64,000 nucleotides of DNA, from contig JARWKL010000006.1 of assembly GCA_029961685.1 (NCBI GenBank), positions 11,352,748-11,416,747 on the forward strand, read 5' to 3'. Below are positions 57,401 through 64,000 of the stretch, in pieces; position 1 is the stretch's first letter, and the number at the start of each line of letters is the position of its first letter. The stretch is from Aristolochia californica. Taxonomy: Eukaryota > Streptophyta > Magnoliopsida > Piperales > Aristolochiaceae. The translations under genes and the position numbers were made by a program. The notes under the pieces are model-generated. The model saw only the letters and a program-made list of their open reading frames with translations, did not search any database and had not been told where the DNA came from.

Positions 57401-59000
57401 TTACGCATGATAAATAACTTTAAAATCATCTATGATTGTTAGGTAAGTTTTTTATGATTGTGGGCAAAATAATGGCTTGTTTGACTCGTGTAAATATCCC
57501 ACTGAACGTTCACTTGAGAATTTAATGAGAGTTTCTTATTCTCTTTAAAAGGTTTGGATCCATAGGTCATTTGTATCTTTAACATGCTTCAAGAATGTAT
57601 ATCCATTTTTAAAACACGTGTTGAAATAAATCACTTTCCTAAAAAGTTCCAAGGTATTATGGTTGAAATAGTGGAATTTCTAGAACTTGGATAACAAAAC
57701 TTTTGTGTTCATTTGTGGTGTGTGACTAAATTCTCTTTACTTAAATTTTTTATTGTTTTAAACTTTTTCCATTCAAAAAGTCTAAAACTTTTGATTTTTT
57801 TGTGATCTATTTGCGTTTTCATCTCATTCCTCGTTTACGAGATGAAGGGGAAGTGGAAACTCAAGTTTTGATTTAACAAAAAAGTATACATCTAAGATGG
57901 AAATGTATAATGCACAAATTTAGAGGGAGATAACTCCAAAAAGTGCTTGTAATTTTTAGGGATTCTAAATTCTTTCTAGTTTTTATATATTAGGTTTTGC
58001 AATCGTCGGGAAAAGGGGGCGGCGATGGATTTTTAAACTGAGTGTTGACTCCCAATCCATAAGTCATTTCTTACCAAAATATAGCCCGTTATGCACGATA
58101 AATCACTTTACAATCATCTTTGATTGTTAGGTCAGCTTTTTGTAAGGGGGCAAAATAATGGCATGTTTGACTCGTGTAAATATCCCACCGCACGTTCACT
58201 TGAGAATTTCATGAGCGTTTGTTATTCTCTTTAAAAGGTTTGGATCCATAGGTCATTTGTAGCTTTAACATGCTTCAAACATCCATATCTATTTTTAAAA
58301 CATGTGTAGAAATAAATCTCCTTCCTATAAAATTCGAAGCTATTAGGGTTGAACTAGTGGAATTTGGTAGACTTGGATTACAAAACTTTTGTGTTCATTT
58401 GTGGGGTGTGAATAAATTTTCTTTACTTACATTTGTTATTGTTTTAAACTTTTTCCATAGATAAACTCTAAAATTTTCATTTTTTGTGATTTATTTGCGT
58501 TTTCTTCTTTTTCTCATTTACTGAAGGGAAAGTGGAAACTCATGTTTTGATTTAAGAAAAAAGTATACATCTAAGATGGAAATGTACAATGTACAATTGT
58601 AGAGGGAGATAATTCCAAAAAGTAGTTGTAATTTTTAGGGATTGTAAATTCTTTCTAGTTTTTATATATTAGGTTTTGTAATCGTCAGGAAAAGGGGGGG
58701 ACAGAGTATTTTTAAACTGAGTGTCAACTCCCAATCCATAAGTAATTTCTTACAAAAATATAGCCTGTTACGTATGATAAATCCCTTTACAAACATCTTT
58801 GATTGTTAGGTCAGCTTTTTGTAAGTGGGCAAAATAATGGCTTGTTTGACTAGGGTAAAATATCCCACCGCACGTTCACTTGAGAATTTAATGAGCGTTT
58901 GTTTTGCTCTTTAAAAGTTTTGGATCCATTGGTCATTTGCATATTTAACATGCTTCAAGCATGCACATCCATTTTTAAAACATGTGTAGAAATAAATCTC
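51458..59000 (+). repeat. Satellite block right of the Athila-like element
   Basis: About 11 monomers with landmarks near 51915, 52603, 53286, 53935, 54618, 55301, 55989, 56634, 57306, 57993 and 58677. The first is type 3 (tcttatttttatgtattagg, gttttgaaatcg), the second a 4/6 hybrid and the third type 7 (lacks the dyad segment). After that I cannot assign higher-order types by eye and the array looks monomeric. Confidence 0.9.
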
Positions 59001-61199
59001 ATAAATGATTGTAAAGTGATTTATCATCCGTAATGGGCTATATTTTTGTATGAAATGACTATTGGATTGGGAGTCAACATTGCGTTAAAAAACCCTCGGC
59101 TCCACCTTTTACCATTGATTACAAAACCTAATTTATTAAAACTAAAAAGAGTTCACAATCCCTAAAAATTACAAACACTTTTTGGAATGATCTCCCACTT
59201 CATTTGTGCATTTTGCATTTCCGTTTTAGATGTATACTTATTTCTTAAATCAAGACATGAGTTTCAACATCCCTTTCATGTCGTAAACAAGATAAGAAAT
59301 GAAAACGGAAAAAGATAACAAAAAAATGAAAATTTTGGAGTTGATGTATGGAAAAAATTTAGAACAATACCAAATGTAAGTAAAGAAAACTTATTCACAC
59401 ACCATAAATAAACACCAAAGTTTTGTTATCCTTGTTTGGGAAATTCCACTAGCTCAACCCTAATAGCTTGGAATTTTATAAGAATGAGATTTTTACACAT
59501 GTTTTAAAAATGGATATGCATGATTAAAACATGTTAAAGATGCAAATGACCTATGGATAAAAACCTTTTAAAGAGAATAAAAAATGCTCAATAAATTCTC
59601 AAGTGAACGTGCGGCGGGATATTTACCCATGTCAAACAAACCATTATTTTACCCACCTACAAAAAGCTGACCTAACAATCATAGATGATTGTAAAGTGAT
59701 TTATAATGCGTAATGGGCTATATTTTTGTATGAAATGACTTAAGCATTGGGAGTGAACACTCAATTAAAAATCCCCCGCCTCCCCCTTTTCACGACGACT
59801 GCAAAACCTAATAAATATAAATTAAAATGAGTTTACAATCCCAAACAATTAAAGACACTTTTTGGAATTCTTTCCCACTACATTTCTGCATCATGCATAT
59901 TCATTTTAGTTGTATGACTTTTTCTTAAATCAAAACTTGAATTTCAACTTCCCCTTCATGTCGTAAACAAAAAAAGAGATGAAAATGCAAATAGATCACA
60001 ACAAGATAAAAATTTTGGAGTTTATGTATGGAAAAAATTTAACACAATAAAAAATGTAAGTAAAGAAAACTTATTCACACACCACAAATGAACAACAAAG
60101 TTTTGTTATGCAAGTTTGGGAAATTCCACTAGTTCAATCCTAATAGCTTGGAATTTTATAAGAAAGAAATTTCCAAACATGTTTTATAAATGGATATGCA
60201 TGAGTGAAACATGTTAATGATGCAAATGACTTGTGGATCCAAACCTTTTAAAGAGAATAACAAATGCTCATTAAATTCGCAAGTGACGTGCATTAGGATA
60301 TTTACCCGAGTCAAACAAGCAATTATTTTGCCCATTTACAAAAAAATGACCTAAAAATCATAGAAGATTGTAAAATGATTTATTATGTGTAACAGGCTAT
60401 ATTTTTGTAAGAAATGACTTATGGATTGGGAGTCAACACTTCGTTAAAAATCCCCTGCCTCCTCCTTTTCCCGACGATTGTAAAACCTCAAATATAGAAA
60501 CTAAAAAGAGTTTACAATCCCAATAAATTCGATTGGAATTATCTCCCTCTACATTTGTGCATTGTGCATTTCCATTTTAGATGTATACTTTTTTCTTAAA
60601 TAAAAAACTAGAGTTTTAAGTTCCCCTTCATCTCATAAACAAGAAAAGAGACGAAAATGCAAATAGATCACAACAAAATGAAAGTTAGAGTTCATGTATG
60701 GGAAATGTTTAAAACAACAACAAATGTAAGTAAAAAAAATTTATTCACACGAAAAAAATGAACACAAAAGTTTTGTTATCCAAGTTTGGGAAATTCAATT
60801 AGTTCAACACTAATAGCTTGGAATTTTATAAGAAAGAGATTTCTAAACATGTTTTAAAAATGGATATGCATGCGTGAAACATGTTAAAGATGTAAATGAC
60901 TTATGGATCTAAACCTTTTAAAGAGAATAAAAAATGCTCCTTAAATTCTCAAGTGAACGCGTAGTGGGATATTTACCCGAGTCAAACAAGCCATTATTTT
61001 GCCCACTTACAAAAAGTTGTCCTAACAATCATATATTATTGTAAAGTGATTTATCATACGTATTGGGCTATATTTGTGTAAGAAATGACTTATGGATTGG
61101 GAGTCAAAACTCATTTAAAAATACCCTGCCACCCCGTTTCCTTACGATCGCAAAACCTAATATATAAAAACAAAAAAGAGTTTACAATACCTAAAAATT
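59001..61199 (-). repeat. Satellite block in inverted orientation
   Basis: From 59001 the monomers read in reverse complement, e.g. gattgtaaagtgatttat, aaaacctaat and aattccactag followed by cctaatagcttggaatttt. About 3.2 monomers, landmarks near 59107, 59795, 60470 and 61140. Ends at the LTR that starts at 61200. Confidence 0.92.
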
Positions 61200-62116
61200 T
61201 GCTGTGGACTCAATAGCACGCCAAGTCACACAAAGAAGGAGGCAACAACAACTCAGTCAATAGGATTTATTTCTTATATTACTTTGAGTAGGATTTATTT
61301 CTTATATTACTTTGAGTAGGATTTATTTCTTATATTGTTTTAAGTAGGAGTTATTTCTTTTTACTTTTATATGTAGGAACATTATGGGAATTATTGTAAC
61401 CCTAACCCTAAAACTCCATGATGTGATCTATTTAAAGGGAAAGAATGAATGAATTAGACAAGCATTGACATTTTAGAATAACCTAGTGTAAACAGGCTGA
61501 GATCACCTCTTGATCTCGAGTTTAGGGTTTACTCCAAAAATCCAATGTATCCTTCACCATCCATTGCCATCCATCTTCATCCACCTTCATCCTCCATCAT
61601 CCATAGCTGGAAGGGGAGCTTCCTGCCCCTTTTCTGACCCACAAGAGAGGGTCTTCCCTCCTTCTCAATGTCAACAGCCAGCAAGGGTTCCAACCTCTTG
61701 ACGAGCAGAAAAAGGAAGGGTTTTCTGGTTCTTCCACGTGAAGGTCTGGTGCATCTCTTCCTAGCTTGGAAGCATCACGGAAATCTAGCATCCACGTCCA
61801 CCAAGGTGAACCAAGAGCTACACATAAGCTAGGCCTTCAATCCTAGCTTGAGCAACAACCAAACCTGAGTTGAAACCCTAGTTTCCATGAGCAGCAAAAG
61901 GTATCTCTTCCAGTCCTTTCTCCATGTGAATTAATTCAATTCTAGCTATAACTTTAGCACTAAAGTGGATACATCAAAAGGGGAATTGATCACATGTGGA
62001 AGATCAATCAAAGAAGGGAGTTTTAACCCTCCTTATCGAGTCCAGCAACTCGGCACAAGTGCTGGATTCACAAATCCCACGCCGTTTTACTCGATCCATG
62101 ATTCAGGACCATAACA
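61200..62116 (+). repeat. Gypsy 5' LTR, copy 2
   Basis: Begins TGCTGTGGACTCAATAGCA and ends GGACCATAACA, 917 bp. Aligns with 21908-22813 over both ends (e.g. gagatcacctcttgatctcg in each) but with many substitutions and indels in the middle, so the two are family members, not the two ends of one element. Confidence 0.85.
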
Positions 62117-62119
62117 ACA

Positions 62120-62131
62120 TGGTATCAAAGC
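62120..62131 (+). other. Gypsy primer-binding site, copy 2
   Basis: TGGTATCAAAGC, three bases after the LTR; one mismatch from the tRNA-Met complement. Confidence 0.8.
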
Positions 62132-62798
62132 TATTTTCTCGGCCTACGATGACTGTACACACGAGGGGATACAGAAGACCTTGCACATAATTCAAGCTGA
62201 TTTTTACTGGCAAGCCATGAAGCCCTCTTTTGCGACTTATGTAGGCGACTATTAGGTCTACTAGCGCAGCAAAGCCGAGCACTTGAGTTCGGACAGTCTT
62301 CTCCAGCCTTTGGCCCTTTCTACGCAGGTTTGGGCCAACATTTCGATGGATTTTGTGGAAGGTCTACCCCTGTCCTCCAGCAAATTCGTACTTTTCATGG
62401 TGGTTGATAAACGCTCATCCTTATACAGCAACATGGGTTGCTCAGACTTTCCTGGAGCAAATAGTCCGCTTACATGGCATTCCAGAATCCATTGTGAGTG
62501 ACCGTGATGACGTTTTCAGGAGCACCTTTTGGCAGGAACTCTTTCACCTAAGTGAGACTAAATTGAAGTTCTCCTCCGCCTATCATCCGTAGACTAATGG
62601 GCAGACAGAGGTGGTGAACCGCACCATCAAGATGTATCTACGGTGCTTGGTGGGTGAACATATGCGGCAATGGGTTCAATGGCTTCCGTGGGCCGAATAT
62701 TGTTACAACACTTCGTTCCACTCTGCCTTGCAATCCACTCCTTTCTGGGTTCTATATGGCCTGGATCCACCTCGCCTTCTCTTGTACAACCTAGGGTC
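62132..62798 (+). pseudogene. Gypsy integrase fragment
   Basis: Contains part of the zinc-binding region (TLHIIQADFYWQAMK), the core with first Asp in WANISMDFVEGLP, second Asp in ESIVSDRDDVF and the Glu in TNGQTEVVNRT, then QWLPWAEYCYNTSFHSA and LYGLDPPR. Broken by a frame change near 62390 and by TAG at 62590-62592, where the family has Gln (before TNGQTE). Ends where the next LTR was inserted. Confidence 0.88.
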
Positions 62799-63237
62799 TG
62801 TTATGCATGCGATAACATTATTATTTTAGCTTTTTTCTTTAATTTTCTTTATTTTATTTCAGTTTTAGGTCACATGGGTATTTTTGGAATTATTTATTAA
62901 TAGGGATATTTTTGGAATATTTTATTCATAGGAATATTTTTGTAATATTTTATTAAACCCTAACTGGGTGAACCTAATTTAAGGGGTAAGAGTAATGAGA
63001 AAGGGGGATTGAAGTATTGACAATTAGGTTAAATCTAGCATAAACAGGCTTGAGATCACCTTCTTGATCTCGAGGTTAGGGTTTTCCTCAAAAACCCACG
63101 TATTTTCTCATCCTCCATTGATCTTCGTCTTCCCATGTCTTCATACTATCCCTACAATAATGCATGGAAGACCCGTAACCCGTGACAGATCCCAAATCGT
63201 CCCAAAGAATCCTTGTGTCAGATCCGGGACCGTAACA
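62799..63237 (+). repeat. 5' LTR, second gene-carrying-family element
   Basis: Begins TGTTATGCATGCGATAACA and ends GGGACCGTAACA, 439 bp. Shares ttcacccagtt-type and ttaaggggtaagagtaatga segments with the LTRs at 27180 and 30418 (those in reverse), and the gagatcacctt...tgatctcgag segment with the gypsy LTRs at 21908 and 61200. The families are thus related. Confidence 0.85.
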
Positions 63238-63239
63238 AC

Positions 63240-64000
63240 TGGTATCAAAGCGGGATTACAAGGGGTTATTCTATATCGCAAGAAAGATGGATTAATATGG
63301 GAAGGAATTGGAAGAAATACGATCACGGTTAGATACTTCCATTGAACGTTATGCAAGAGAGGAACTCGCTGCTGCAGCAAAACAGGTCACACGACCTCAA
63401 ATCTTCGACCACATATGCACAAGCGGTAGCAGAAGCTATTTCGGACAGGGCAACAGGCCAAGGGCTGGAAAAATCAAATTTTTGTCCCGTTTACTGGCCG
63501 AATCACCTGCGGAAGGTTTGGGGGTGACTCCAAACCCCTTAACCTGGAAAACCGGAATTCCACAGGCGACGCCAAAAAAATCAGCCAGTGGAGAAGCCCC
63601 TAAGGGGTGCTGTTCTCCGTTGGAGAAAGTTCAGCGGGCACCCAACCTCAACACTCCAGAAAAATTCAAGATTTCCGCTTCAGGAAGTCCAAAGCCTAAC
63701 AGCAACGATGAAGAGTTTGGGACATCGGAAGGGTCGATGGTGGCGATACTGGTGAGACCCCAAATCTGACTACAGGGGCTTCAAAAATCCCCAAGGACCC
63801 TAGAGATCCGAAATCGGAGGGGTATGCGGCCACAATCTTGTCATTCAAGGCTGATTTGGGTTCGACCTCCTCAAATCCATTATCACGGTCTGCAAAAGGT
63901 CAGTTTTTCACCGTCCACAGAGACAACCCCCAACCAGCAAAGTCCCAAAGGGCTGCCCTTCGCCACCGAACACAGAGGAGGCTCCGTCGGCGCCGTCGAA
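63240..64000 (+). pseudogene. Primer site and leader/gag-like region, second element
   Basis: TGGTATCAAAGC lies at 63240-63251. A frame from 63308 reads MEEIRSRLDTSIERYAREEL and continues to 63769 through a Pro/Ser/Lys-rich sequence (TPKKSASGEAPKGCCSP). A second frame has YAQAVAEAISDRATGQGLEK. Frames alternate, so it has lesions. No enzyme domain is present before the window ends. Confidence 0.6.

Larger units (their letters stand above)
61200..62798 (+). mobile_element. Ty3/gypsy retrotransposon, copy 2, internally deleted and interrupted
   Basis: Relative of the 21908 element: 5' LTR, primer site, then integrase with nothing between. Gag, protease, RT and RNase H are gone. It is interrupted in integrase at 62798/62799 by another LTR element. 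Its insertion point in the satellite lies within about 20 bp of the monomer position used by copy 1, but in opposite orientation to the monomer. Confidence 0.85.
62799..64000 (+). mobile_element. Second member of the gene-carrying LTR family (runs off window)
   Basis: LTR 62799-63237, primer site, then a leader related to that of the 27180-30806 element (SIERYAREEL, EAISDRATGQGLEKS, and GCPSPPNTEEAPSAPS at the window end). It is nested in the gypsy integrase. The window ends at the point corresponding to about 29790 of the first element, i.e. just before the captured cargo would begin. Confidence 0.8.

Noticed and set aside
17718..61199. Regular repeats with unique-looking stretches between them, CRISPR-like at first sight
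   Set aside because: The period is about 665-690 bp with similarity over the whole monomer; it is a plant satellite, not short repeats with spacers.
2652..62592. TAG read as glutamine (alternative genetic code or readthrough)
   Set aside because: The same sequences also carry TAA, TGA, frameshifts and deletions, and one sister copy keeps CAG; methylation-driven decay is simpler in a plant nucleus.

Overview
The window is nuclear DNA of a flowering plant, probably a eudicot; I cannot name the species. The signs are interrupted genes with GT-AG introns, plant-type Copia, Ty3/gypsy, Athila-like, TRIM and L1-type LINE remnants, and about 30 kb of AT-rich satellite. No rRNA, tRNA, CRISPR or prokaryote-type operon was seen. 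Almost nothing looks like an intact host gene. The picture fits pericentromeric or centromere-edge heterochromatin.

Region 1 (1-17.7 kb) is a graveyard of host gene pieces. A direct duplication (copy A 1-4972, copy B 10866-12426) carries the promoter side and first exon of a VPS11 gene (core subunit of the CORVET/HOPS tethering complexes). Copy A continues into further VPS11 exons up to 8038. It is broken by a Copia insertion in exon 1, nonsense codons, an 82-bp tandem duplication and loss of the middle and the C-terminal part. Copy B has exon 1 only. Both copies share the same TAG at codon 3. At 13.9-16.0 kb lies a second decayed gene, a fragment of a large conserved plant protein I cannot name with confidence. 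A LINE fragment on the minus strand (16.72-17.72 kb) abuts the satellite.

Region 2 (17.7-61.2 kb) is a satellite array of about 44 monomers of roughly 660-690 bp. The left block (17.7-21.9 kb) has monomers of about 665 bp arranged as trimers of about 2.0 kb. The main block has monomers of about 685 bp arranged as a ten-monomer higher-order repeat of about 6.8 kb, whose register continues across the transposon insertions. At 59.0 kb the array flips orientation.

Retroelements inserted in the array are: a Ty3/gypsy element truncated after RNase H (21908-25765); a minus-strand LTR element with perfect 5-bp target duplications (27180-30806) whose internal region holds fragments of at least four unrelated host genes (Ysc84/DUF500 protein, GRP94-type HSP90, plant cyclopropane-fatty-acid synthase, purple acid phosphatase); a 385-bp TRIM (31900-32284) with target duplication; and an Athila-like element with both LTRs but most of its coding region deleted (45926-51457).

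Region 3 (61.2-64 kb) is a second gypsy relative reduced to LTR plus integrase. It is interrupted at 62799 by another member of the gene-carrying LTR family, which runs off the window.

The most notable systems are the gene-capturing LTR retrotransposon family and the higher-order satellite with conserved dyads, one dyad being missing in one monomer type per higher-order unit.
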